Positions 1-6,572 of a stretch of DNA of 11,534 nt are shown piece by piece. Source of the stretch: Sulfurimonas sp. (GTDB lineage Bacteria > Campylobacterota > Campylobacteria > Campylobacterales > Sulfurimonadaceae). Position 1 is the stretch's first letter. The number at the start of each line of letters is the position of its first letter. The notes below the pieces were generated by a model that was not told where the DNA came from, made no database searches, and saw only the letters and a program-made list of their open reading frames with translations. The stretch is from positions 1-11,534 of the forward strand of contig JAIOSY010000246.1 in assembly GCA_021107375.1 (NCBI GenBank). Direction: 5' to 3'. The position numbers and the translations under genes were made by a program.

Positions 1-1
1 A

Positions 2-2572
2 CTTGTAGTTATGGATCCTCGTATGTCTAACTCTGCTGGTATGGCTGATTTATGGATTGCTGCATGGCCTGGTACTGAACCGTTAATTTATCTTTACTTA
101 ACTCAAAGAATCCTAAATGAAGATAAAGTTGATAAAGAGTTCGTTAAAAAATGGATGAACTGGGAAGTTATGCTTCAAAACAGAGCATACTTAGAGTTTA
201 TGGTTAAAAAAGGTTACATCTCTAAAGTTCCAGAGGGAGATAAGTTTGAAGATTTCCTTGAGATGCTTAAAGAGCTTTATGCTCCATATACACTAGATTA
301 TGCTGTTAAAGAAACACACGTTCCTGCATATAAATTAGAAGAACTTTATGATATGTTCATCTGGGCTGGAACTGCTGTTTCTTCATACTTCTGGAGAGCA
401 ACTGCTGCTGGTAACCGTGGTGGTTGGATGAGTGGTCGTACAGGTTTCTTACCAATTGCTCTTCGTGGTGCTATTGGTCCTGAGGGTGGTACATTCTTCC
501 ATCATTGGCATGTTATTTCTGTAGCTGGTAAAGGTGGTAGTTCAACTGTTGGTCAAGGTAAACGTGGTTCAAACATCCCTAAAGTTGATGTTTATAATGA
601 GCTTTCTTTTCCACCAGAGTGGCCACTTTCAACTTATGAGATGTCATTCTTACTTCCACATTTACTTGCGGATACTGAGTGGCAAGATAAGTGGACAGCA
701 AAAGGTTTAACTGTTCCTAAAAAACTTTCTGTTTGGATCCCTCGTATGTATAATCCGGTTTGGATTAATCCTGATGGTTTCAGATGGATTGAGACTATCA
801 AAGATGAGTCTAAGATGGAGCTTACATTTAATTTATTTCCAGTATGGTCTGAGACTAACTGGTATGTTGATTATATTTTACCTGTTGGTTTAGCTGGTGA
901 GAGACACGATCAGCACTCTGAAGCTACAATGCCGGCAAGATGGACTTCATTCCGTCAACCAGTTATGCGTGTTGCATTAGAAAAAGCTGGATGGAAACCT
1001 AAAAACCCTGCAAGAGCTACACTTGAAGCTCATATTAAAGCTGGTCTTGGTGAAGTTTGCGAAGAGAATGAGTTCTGGTTTGATATGTGTGTTAATTATA
1101 TTGATCATAAAGGTGATATTTTTATTGATGGTGATAAAACTAAAACAATCAAATCTATGTGGGAATCTAAAAAGACTCCAGGTACTCCTGTTACTATCTC
1201 TGAGTGGTATGATGCAGCATTTGGTGATAATTTACCAAACCTTAAAGCAACTGCAACTGCAGATGAAAGATACAGAAATGCTGAGTTTCCAGTGTATGAG
1301 TATATGAGAGATCATGGTGCTTGGATGGAGGAGAATAAAATCTATTCTGCACAAGAAAAACCTGTTAAATATGATGATGAAAATCTTATTTCTCATGGGC
1401 ATAAATATGCTAAAGAAGATTTAACTGTTGATAAAAGAACGGGTGTTGTATATGCTAAGGATCATCATGGTGATGGTAAATATAAAGATAACCAAAAACC
1501 AGTTGCTATTGAGATAGATGGTGAAGTTATGGAGGGTTTTGCTACGCTAGATAAAAAACTTGATTTCTTTTGTGAGTGGTTAGCAGATGATTGGAAATGG
1601 CCAGAATATGCAATTCCATTTTACCCTAGAAATGAAGAAGAGAAAAAAGAGATGAAACATATTGTTTCACATGTAAATCACTCTTATATGACTGAGAAAG
1701 ACTCTTATGCACTTAACACTGTATTTCGTCTTCCTTATAACATTCATACTCGTTCTGCGAACTCTAAGCACTTGATGGAGATTTTACAAAATCATGACCC
1801 GATTTGGATTTCAACTCCAGATGCTGCTCGTCAAGGGTTTAAAAGAGGTGATGCTATTCGTGTAAGAATTACTGATAGTGTTACAGGTTTAGAGTCTGGT
1901 TATTTTGTAGCTATGGCAGTTCCAACTGAGGGTGTTTTACCAGGAACTCTTGCATGTTCTCATCATGGTGGTAGATGGAAACTTGTAAATTCTATAACTA
2001 TACCAAATGGTGTAACAGATGGTAAGGTTGATTCTCAGCCAGTTGTTCGTAATATGAACGATCCTAAATTTATGGCACACTCTCCAGAGAATGTTGGTAA
2101 AGAGGGTGCACAAATTAAAATTGAAGATTATGATGGAACTAGTGGTTTAAATAGCTTTGGTGTTCCAACTGCTGAACTTCAAATGGATGGTAAAGAGGGT
2201 AAACTTACTTATGTAGAGGGGATTAAACCTTTTGTTGCTAAGAGATTTGCTGAGTATAATCGTGATTCTGAAAATATTTGGTGGGATGGTTTAAGTGGTT
2301 CATGGCAAAATGCTGTTGCAGCTGCTCATCCAGACCCTATTTCTGGTATGCATTGTTGGCATCAAAAAGTTATCTTGGAACCTGCTAAAGATGGTGATAA
2401 AATAGGTGATATTTATGTAAATTATGAAAATAATTTTAAAATTTATCAAGGTTGGAGAGATGATTTAACTCGTGGTTTAGATGAAAACTCAATTAAGCGT
2501 CGTCCACAACACATTAAGCGTCCTTGGATTCCATTATCAAGTAAAGCGTATAGAGTAGACATTAAAAAGTAA
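2..2572 (+). CDS. Molybdopterin oxidoreductase, DMSO reductase family, catalytic subunit (5'-truncated by window edge)
   Basis: This is the C-terminal ~856 residues of a large Mo-bisMGD enzyme. The frame is open from base 2, and the residues before the first ATG (position 11) read LVV, giving LVVMDPRMSNSA. That is the usual family strand (VVVDPR.S.TA) seen well inside these proteins, so ATG 11 is not a start. An N-terminal part, presumably with a twin-arginine signal, the 4Fe-4S cysteines and the Mo ligand, lies outside. Numbering from ATG 11, a conserved core includes WSETNWYVDYILPVG near 280 and AGERHDQHSEA near 295. A C-terminal dinucleotide-binding domain starts near 570 (HTRSANS, then DAARQGFKRGDAIRVR near 605-620), and there is SHHGGRWKL near 650. 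The substrate cannot be fixed: the overall look fits the sulfur/polysulfide/sulfite-type branch (PsrA, SreA, SoeA), but that is inference. No Fe-S or NrfD-type partner follows it; it ends in a convergent gap. Confidence 0.85.
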   Translation, partial: LVVMDPRMSNSAGMADLWIAAWPGTEPLIYLYLTQRILNEDKVDKEFVKKWMNWEVMLQNRAYLEFMVKKGYISKVPEGDKFEDFLEMLKELYAPYTLDYAVKETHVPAYKLEELYDMFIWAGTAVSSYFWRATAAGNRGGWMSGRTGFLPIALRGAIGPEGGTFFHHWHVISVAGKGGSSTVGQGKRGSNIPKVDVYNELSFPPEWPLSTYEMSFLLPHLLADTEWQDKWTAKGLTVPKKLSVWIPRMYNPVWINPDGFRWIETIKDESKMELTFNLFPVWSETNWYVDYILPVGLAGERHDQHSEATMPARWTSFRQPVMRVALEKAGWKPKNPARATLEAHIKAGLGEVCEENEFWFDMCVNYIDHKGDIFIDGDKTKTIKSMWESKKTPGTPVTISEWYDAAFGDNLPNLKATATADERYRNAEFPVYEYMRDHGAWMEENKIYSAQEKPVKYDDENLISHGHKYAKEDLTVDKRTGVVYAKDHHGDGKYKDNQKPVAIEIDGEVMEGFATLDKKLDFFCEWLADDWKWPEYAIPFYPRNEEEKKEMKHIVSHVNHSYMTEKDSYALNTVFRLPYNIHTRSANSKHLMEILQNHDPIWISTPDAARQGFKRGDAIRVRITDSVTGLESGYFVAMAVPTEGVLPGTLACSHHGGRWKLVNSITIPNGVTDGKVDSQPVVRNMNDPKFMAHSPENVGKEGAQIKIEDYDGTSGLNSFGVPTAELQMDGKEGKLTYVEGIKPFVAKRFAEYNRDSENIWWDGLSGSWQNAVAAAHPDPISGMHCWHQKVILEPAKDGDKIGDIYVNYENNFKIYQGWRDDLTRGLDENSIKRRPQHIKRPWIPLSSKAYRVDIKK

Positions 2573-2581
2573 AAGTTTAGA

Positions 2582-2650
2582 TAGCAACGCAACTGCTGCG
2601 TTGCTACACTCGTCAGATACTAGAGTATCCTTCCTCATTATGCGCCTTGC
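2582..2650 (-). repeat. Structured palindromic intergenic element A
   Basis: The convergent gap holds nested inverted repeats. A perfect 10-bp stem pairs TAGCAACGCA (2582-2591) with TGCGTTGCTA (2597-2606) around a 5-base loop. A second stem pairs GATACT (2616-2621) with AGTATC (2624-2629). TTCCTC follows (2631-2636), then TGCGCCTTGC (2641-2650). That last segment can also pair with GCAACGCA (2584-2591) if its central CC bulges out. Read on the minus strand the order is CAAGG-arm, GAGGAA box, central palindrome, then hairpin, the same architecture as element B at 5731-5805. No coding potential was seen. It probably belongs to a dispersed repeat family; whether it also ends transcription is unknown, because no T-run follows the hairpin. 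Confidence 0.6.
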
Positions 2651-2678
2651 ATTTGCATTACTCTCTAAATTTTATCAA

Positions 2679-3176
2679 CTATAATGATGCCCACCACATT
2701 CTTAATGCTAAGCCCCAAGTGCTCGTATATCCAACCTCTGAAAAGACTAATTTTTTATCTTTGTCATAAATAAATGTAGTTGGAAAGGCAGCTATTTTAA
2801 AGTTTGAAGATATAAATCCACTATTATCGTTTACAACTTTGAAGTCATATTCACTCTCTTTTAGCCATTTGTTTATCTCATCATTTGAGCCTGATTTTAC
2901 AGCGATAGTTATCACTTCGTAATGTTGGGAAAGTGTTTGGATATTTGAAGCTTCAACCTTACAGGTTGGACACCAAGTTGCCCAAAAATGTATAAGGATA
3001 GGTTTGGCATGTGGAGGTTGATAGTTAGAATTATCAAGCAGAGTTACATTTTTCATATCTAAGGGTTTTTTATTTAAATCAGAACTTTTATATAAGCTTA
3101 CAATATTCATAAAAATTGTCATAACAATAAAAAATATTATTATCTCTTTGGCGTAATATTTTAGTTTTTCTTTCAT
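2679..3176 (-). CDS. Membrane-anchored thioredoxin-fold disulfide oxidoreductase, ScsD/TlpA-like
   Basis: A 165-residue protein with one N-terminal hydrophobic segment (about residues 11-29) preceded by lysines, which should anchor it in the inner membrane with the thioredoxin domain in the periplasm. The active site is WATWCPTC with Cys69 and Cys72, and the cis-proline loop is AAFPTTF (Pro132). The stretch ITIAVKSGS and the ending VGYTSTWGLALRMWWASL resemble the ScsD/DsbE-like branch (known from the suppressor-of-copper-sensitivity system) more than CcmG or classical TlpA. Proteins of this type pass electrons to periplasmic cysteines; the partner here is not visible. It converges on the Mo enzyme gene and is divergent from the NosL-like gene 105 bp away, which hints at a link to metal handling or metalloenzyme assembly (inference). 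Upstream of ATG 3176 only a weak GGAT-type ribosome site is seen. Confidence 0.85.
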   Translation of the reverse strand: MKEKLKYYAKEIIIFFIVMTIFMNIVSLYKSSDLNKKPLDMKNVTLLDNSNYQPPHAKPILIHFWATWCPTCKVEASNIQTLSQHYEVITIAVKSGSNDEINKWLKESEYDFKVVNDNSGFISSNFKIAAFPTTFIYDKDKKLVFSEVGYTSTWGLALRMWWASL

Positions 3177-3281
3177 ATCTATCCATTTAGGTATAATTTT
3201 TCATAATTATAGTTAAATTAACTTTCATGTAATAATTACTAGATAATATAATATAATATAATAAAAATTAAAAGGAATTTT
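3177..3281. promoter_or_regulatory. Divergent promoter region between the ScsD-like and NosL-like genes
   Basis: A very AT-rich 105-bp divergent gap. It contains a perfect 13-bp palindrome AGTTAAATTAACT (3211-3223) near its centre, a possible operator. Toward the plus-strand gene there is an ATAAT-rich stretch (3243-3263) with several -10-like hexamers, then the ribosome site AAAGGAA (3271-3277) five bases before ATG 3282. Toward the minus-strand gene, TATAAT-like hexamers occur around 3190-3210. No convincing -35 boxes are seen. The exact promoters are not resolvable by eye. Confidence 0.4.
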
Positions 3282-3782
3282 ATGTTTAAAATATTAAGTT
3301 TTACAGCTCTTTTATTATTATTGCTTGGGTGTGGGATAGAAAAAAGTCCAAGTATAAAGTCTCATATGTATCAATCAGTAAACGAAAATGAGGCAACACT
3401 TGTTCAAAGTGGTAAAAATAAAAGATATTGTGTGAAATGTGGAATGGACTTAGTTAGGTACTATAAAACAAGTCATGCTTCAACATATAAGGGTAGGGAT
3501 TATCAATACTGCTCTATTCATTGTTTAGAGGAGCATCTAGGTGATGGTATAACTCTTAAAAATCCAAGAGTAGTTGATGTTGCTTCTTTGAAGTTAATCC
3601 CTGTAATGAGTGCTTATTATGTTGTTGGAAGTAAAAAAAGAGGTACGATGAGCCGTAAAAGTAAATATGCTTTTTCAACTGAAGATGATGCTAAAAAATT
3701 TCAAGCTAAATTTGGTGGAGAGATTATGGATTTTAATGGTGCTAGAGAGATAGCACAAGAAGATTTCAAACACTATCGTTAG
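3282..3782 (+). CDS. nosL-like: NosL-family lipoprotein, probable copper-binding accessory protein
   Basis: A 166-residue exported lipoprotein. A short signal peptide ends in a lipobox LLGC with the lipidated cysteine at residue 17. The mature part has CVKCGMDL (Cys50, Cys53, Met55), YCSIHCLEEH (Cys77, Cys81), then VVDVASLKLI, AYYVVGSKKRGTMS and a FGGEIMDFNGA ending, which is the recognisable NosL order. NosL proteins bind Cu(I) and help mature the CuZ site of nitrous oxide reductase; Campylobacterota also carry stand-alone relatives. No nosZ, nosD, nosF or nosY is in the window, so a role with N2O reductase is inferred from family only, and another copper enzyme is possible. The start is supported by AAAGGAA five bases upstream. 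It is divergent from the ScsD-like thioredoxin and converges on dnaK with a 35-bp gap. Confidence 0.85.
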   Translation: MFKILSFTALLLLLLGCGIEKSPSIKSHMYQSVNENEATLVQSGKNKRYCVKCGMDLVRYYKTSHASTYKGRDYQYCSIHCLEEHLGDGITLKNPRVVDVASLKLIPVMSAYYVVGSKKRGTMSRKSKYAFSTEDDAKKFQAKFGGEIMDFNGAREIAQEDFKHYR

Positions 3783-3797
3783 TCTTTAAAATCTTCT
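3758..3797 (+). terminator. Imperfect hairpin at the 3' end of the NosL-like gene
   Basis: A 9-bp inverted repeat pairs AGAAGATTT (3758-3766, inside the last codons) with AAATCTTCT (3789-3797) around a 22-base loop containing the stop. The loop is long and no T-run follows, so terminator function is only a suggestion. Confidence 0.25.
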
Positions 3798-3804
3798 AAA
3801 TGCA

Positions 3805-3828
3805 AGATAGAATAAACTTATTCTATCT
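3805..3828. terminator. Perfect 11-bp inverted repeat across the dnaK stop codon, likely bidirectional 3'-end hairpin
   Basis: AGATAGAATAA (3805-3815) and TTATTCTATCT (3818-3828) are perfect complements separated by two bases. Flanking TGC (3801-3803) and GCA (3831-3833) can extend the stem past a small internal bulge. The right arm contains the dnaK stop codon (TTA, 3818-3820, on the plus strand). It lies exactly between the convergent NosL-like and dnaK genes, as expected for a shared terminator or mRNA 3'-end stabiliser, although it is AT-rich and lacks a clear T-run. Confidence 0.5.
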
Positions 3829-5704
3829 CAGCATCGATAACATCTTCGTCATCTTTCTTTTTCTTCGCATCAGCTTCTGCAGCTTCTGGATTTTGTTCTT
3901 TTTTGTACATCTCTCCAGCCATTTTATGAGCAGCTTCAGTTAGTGTTTTAACTTTTTCTTCGATTTGTGCTTTTGTAGCTGTTTCATCTTTTAAAGTCTC
4001 TTTTAAATCAGTTACAGCAGCTTCGATTTTAGCTTTTTCCTCAGCTTCAAGTTTGTCACCCATCTCTTCCATTGATTTCTCAGTTTGAACGATTAGTGCA
4101 TCTGCTTGATTTTTAAGGTCAACTAACTCTTTACGCTCAGTATCAGCAGCTTTATTCTCTTCTGCATCTTGAACCATTTTGTTAATCTCATCCTCACTTA
4201 ATCCTGAAGAACCAGAGATTGTAATTGACTGAGATTTACCAGTACCTTTATCAGTTGAAGAAACAGTTAGGATACCATTTGCATCGATGTCAAAAGTTAC
4301 TTCGATTTGAGGTACACCTCTTGGTGCAGCTGGAATATCTCCAAGCTCAAATAAACCAAGTGATTTGTTATCTTTAGCAAACTCACGCTCACCTTGACCA
4401 ACAGAGATAGAAACAGCTGGTTGATTATCTTCTGCAGTTGAGAAAACTTGAGATTTTTTAACAGGAATTGTAGTTCCTTTTTCAATAATCTTAGTCATAA
4501 CACCACCAAGAGTCTCGATTCCTAGTGAAAGTGGAGTAACATCAAGAAGAAGAACATCTTTAACATCTCCTCTTAAAACACCACCTTGAATAGCAGCACC
4601 AGCAGCAACAACTTCATCAGGGTTTACACCTTTGTTTAACTCTTTAGCACCAAAGTATTTGCTTACTGCTTCTTGAGCAGCAGGAACACGAGTAGAACCA
4701 CCAACCATGATAATCTCTTTGATTTCATCATTAGATAAATCAGATTCATTCATAGCCACTTTAATGTGATCAATTGTTTCATCGATTAGTTCAGAAATCA
4801 TACCTTCAAATTTAGCACGAGTAAGTTTTATAACAAGGTGTTGTGGTCCAGCTTCTGTCATTGTGATAAATGGTAAGTTGATTTCAGTTTCTTGAGCTGA
4901 ACTTAACTCTTTTTTAGCATTTTCAGCTGCATCTTTTAGACGCTGTAGAGCCATTTTGTCATTTTTAAGTTCAATCCCGTGAGAGTTTTTGAACTCAGTA
5001 TTTAACATATCAACGATTTTATTATCAAAATCATCTCCACCTAAGAATGCATTACCATCAGTTGAAAGAACTTCAAAAGTACCATCAGAGATCTCTAAAG
5101 TTGTAACATCAAATGTACCACCACCAAGATCGTAAACAAGTACATTCTCTTCAGTTTTAGAATCAAGTCCATAAGCAAGTGCAGATGCAGTTGGCTCATT
5201 GATAATTCTAAGAACATTTAAACCAGCGATAGTACCAGCATCTTTAGTTGCTTTTCTTTGTGCATCATTAAAGTATGCTGGAACTGTAATAACTGCATCA
5301 GTGATAGCTGAACCAACATAAGCTTCTGCATCTTCTTTTAGTTTGCTAAGGATTTTAGCTGAAATCTCTTGAGGAGTATAAACTTTACCAGCTACATCAA
5401 CAGCAGCTGAACCATCTTTATCAACGATGTTGTAAGTTACTTTATCGTGAGCTTCTTTTGCATTTTCCTCATTCATCATAAGACCCATAATTCTTTTGAT
5501 AGAAGAGATTGTTTTTTCTGGATTTGTAATTGCTTGACGCTTTGCTGGATCACCAACTAAAACATCACCTTTATCTGTGAATGCAACTACTGAAGGAGTT
5601 GTATTTTTACCCTCTGCATTTGGGATGATTTTAGCTTCGCCACCCTCATAAACTGCTACACATGAATTTGTTGTTCCTAAATCTATTCCTATTACTTTTG
5701 ACAT
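3818..5704 (-). CDS. dnaK: Chaperone protein DnaK (Hsp70)
   Basis: A full-length 628-residue Hsp70. The ATPase domain starts at once with [10 protein letters not shown] (residues 6-15) and has the phosphate-binding motif DLGGGTFDV (192-200) and the adenosine motif [11 protein letters not shown] (331-341). The interdomain linker region is [13 protein letters not shown] (383-395). The substrate-binding beta domain carries VSVGQGE and [18 protein letters not shown] (461-478). The helical lid follows from about 502, and an acidic tail ends in [11 protein letters not shown]. It works in the cytosol in ATP-driven protein folding with DnaJ and with the nucleotide exchange factor GrpE, whose gene lies directly upstream on the same strand. 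The start is supported by AAGGA (5711-5715) six bases before the ATG. The 135-bp gap to grpE is unusually long for such a pair and is filled by structured element B. No dnaJ or hrcA is in the window. Confidence 0.98.
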   Translation of the reverse strand: MSKVIGIDLGTTNSCVAVYEGGEAKIIPNAEGKNTTPSVVAFTDKGDVLVGDPAKRQAITNPEKTISSIKRIMGLMMNEENAKEAHDKVTYNIVDKDGSAAVDVAGKVYTPQEISAKILSKLKEDAEAYVGSAITDAVITVPAYFNDAQRKATKDAGTIAGLNVLRIINEPTASALAYGLDSKTEENVLVYDLGGGTFDVTTLEISDGTFEVLSTDGNAFLGGDDFDNKIVDMLNTEFKNSHGIELKNDKMALQRLKDAAENAKKELSSAQETEINLPFITMTEAGPQHLVIKLTRAKFEGMISELIDETIDHIKVAMNESDLSNDEIKEIIMVGGSTRVPAAQEAVSKYFGAKELNKGVNPDEVVAAGAAIQGGVLRGDVKDVLLLDVTPLSLGIETLGGVMTKIIEKGTTIPVKKSQVFSTAEDNQPAVSISVGQGEREFAKDNKSLGLFELGDIPAAPRGVPQIEVTFDIDANGILTVSSTDKGTGKSQSITISGSSGLSEDEINKMVQDAEENKAADTERKELVDLKNQADALIVQTEKSMEEMGDKLEAEEKAKIEAAVTDLKETLKDETATKAQIEEKVKTLTEAAHKMAGEMYKKEQNPEAAEADAKKKKDDEDVIDAEIE

Positions 5705-5730
5705 ATTATTTCCTTACTATTATTATTTTA

Positions 5731-5805
5731 TACGATGTCGGAAGTAATTCCGCCATCTACGCTAACGCTAGGTTTTCCTCGGCGGAAAGCCCGCGACACC
5801 TTGTG
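5731..5805 (-). repeat. GC-rich structured element B between grpE and dnaK
   Basis: A compact block (5734-5800 is about 57% G+C by hand count) in an AT-rich gap. On the plus strand TACGATGTCG (5731-5740) can pair with CGACA-CC-TTGTG (5794-5805) with the CC bulged and some G-T pairs, and TTCCGCC (5748-5754) pairs perfectly with GGCGGAA (5781-5787). Alternatively, the left end folds alone: GATG-T-CGGAA (5734-5743) with TTCCG-C-CATC (5748-5757). A central CTAACGCTAG (5762-5771) lies before TTCCTC (5775-5780). Motif order and bulge position match element A. It would be transcribed in the grpE-dnaK mRNA leader of dnaK, with possible effects on processing or translation (inference). A TATAAAAT stretch (5725-5732) sits just beside it on the minus strand, without a -35 partner. 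Confidence 0.6.
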
Positions 5806-5839
5806 TCTTTTTATTTATTTAAAGTTTATTATTTACGAA

Positions 5840-6391
5840 TTAATTCGCTACGATTACCATTGCTTCACGCAGTGGTCTATTTTTATATTTATATCCAGTT
5901 TGAAAAGTTTGAACTATTTGACCTGACTCAACATCTTCACTGTCAACAGCTTGAACTGCATTATGAATATTTGGATCGAATGGTTCATCATGAGATACCA
6001 TTGTAACTCCGTGCTTCTCTAAAGATGTAGTAAACTGTTTAAGAGTTAACTCTATACCTTCATTTAATTTATCTAAATGCTCTTGAGGGTCTGTTACAGT
6101 TGCGGTAGATGTTAGTGCCATCTGAAGTGCATCTATTACTGGAATCATATCTTTAGCAAATTTCTCATTTGAGTATTCAACTGCTGTGTATTTTTCTCTT
6201 TCAAGTCTTTTTTTGATGTTATCAAAATCAGCATGAACTCTTGCATATTTATCTTTTAATTCAGCTAATTCTGTTTGTAAAAGATCAAACTCATTTTCAA
6301 CAGCTTCAGCATCTGCCTCAGCTTCTTCATTTGTTACTTCTGTTTCCTCTTGATTTTCTAGAGGTTCTTCTTTTATTTCATCTTTAGACAT
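5840..6391 (-). CDS. grpE: Protein GrpE, nucleotide exchange factor for DnaK
   Basis: A 183-residue GrpE of normal length. The acidic, disordered N-terminus (about residues 1-32, rich in E and D) leads into a long coiled-coil helix (about 33-75: LLQTELAELKDKYARVHADF, then NIKKRLEREK). The helical bundle region includes FAKDMIPVIDALQMAL. The C-terminal beta domain that contacts the DnaK ATPase lobe has HDEPFDPNIHNAVQ, then GQIVQTFQTGYKYKNRPLREAMVIVAN. GrpE dimers release ADP from DnaK. It is the first gene of the operon here, where many relatives have hrcA first. The start ATG (6391) follows AAGGAG (6405-6410) at a rather long 13-base spacing. A perfect 12-bp palindrome CGAATTAATTCG (5836-5847) covers its stop codon. 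Confidence 0.97.
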   Translation of the reverse strand: MSKDEIKEEPLENQEETEVTNEEAEADAEAVENEFDLLQTELAELKDKYARVHADFDNIKKRLEREKYTAVEYSNEKFAKDMIPVIDALQMALTSTATVTDPQEHLDKLNEGIELTLKQFTTSLEKHGVTMVSHDEPFDPNIHNAVQAVDSEDVESGQIVQTFQTGYKYKNRPLREAMVIVAN

Positions 6392-6429
6392 AGTTGTTAA
6401 ATTACTCCTTTTATTAAAAAGATAGTAGT

Positions 6430-6458
6430 ATTATACACATTGAGTGTAACAATGTCAA
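6430..6458 (-). promoter_or_regulatory. Sigma-70 type promoter of the grpE-dnaK operon
   Basis: On the minus strand TTGACA (6453-6458) and TATAAT (6430-6435) both match the sigma-70 consensus exactly and are separated by the ideal 17 bases. The -10 lies 38 bases upstream of the grpE ATG, with AAGGAG in between. A full -35 box is unusual for Campylobacterota, where -35 elements are generally weak, so this should be a strong promoter that needs a repressor. Confidence 0.85.
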
Positions 6459-6459
6459 G
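6439..6459. promoter_or_regulatory. HAIR-like inverted repeat, candidate HspR operator
   Basis: The plus strand reads ATTGAGT (6439-6445), seven bases, then TGTCAAG (6453-6459). The HspR-associated inverted repeat (HAIR) is CTTGAGT-N7-ACTCAAG; 11 of 14 positions match with the exact N7 spacing. It covers the -35 box and most of the promoter spacer, the place expected for a repressor. No CIRCE element (HrcA site, TTAGCACTC-N9-GAGTGCTAA) is present. HspR control of dnaK operons is known in Helicobacter and Campylobacter; its action here is inference. The same bases also contain ACATTG-N7-CAATGT. Confidence 0.6.
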
Positions 6460-6540
6460 TACTAGTTAAATGTTTTTATTTAATTAACTTTAGTCTATTA
6501 GTATCAAGTATAGAAAATAAAATTATTAATCATATTATTG

Positions 6541-6566
6541 TATTATATGAAATACTATTTATGGAG
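6541..6566 (+). promoter_or_regulatory. Candidate -10 box and ribosome binding site of the AsmA-like gene
   Basis: TATTAT (6541-6546) is a possible -10 without a visible -35. GGAG (6563-6566) lies six bases before ATG 6573 and overlaps the earlier in-frame ATG at 6561. This makes 6573 the better start, since no ribosome site precedes 6561. Confidence 0.4.
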
Positions 6567-6572
6567 ATAAAT

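Noticed and set aside
11..13. ATG 11 as the start of the molybdopterin oxidoreductase
   Set aside because: The frame is open to the window edge and the ATG lies inside the conserved VVxDPR strand; a real start would leave out the Fe-S and active-site regions.
2582..2606. Element A hairpin as a standard rho-independent terminator
   Set aside because: The stem is good but no T-run follows on the plus strand, and the wider region has the additional ordered motifs shared with element B.
3243..3263. ATAAT-rich tandem stretch as a functional repeat
   Set aside because: It is short, simple AT sequence in a promoter gap; more likely promoter -10-like DNA or slippage.
5662..6006. Plus-strand open frame overlapping dnaK, the intergenic element and grpE
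   Set aside because: It is antisense to two certain genes, has low-complexity composition and no ribosome site.
6392..6560. CIRCE element for HrcA before grpE
   Set aside because: No TTAGCACTC-N9-GAGTGCTAA-like sequence was found; the inverted repeat present matches HAIR better.
6561..6572. ATG 6561 as the start of the AsmA-like protein
   Set aside because: GGAG at 6563-6566 overlaps it and is well placed for ATG 6573; nothing like a ribosome site precedes 6561.
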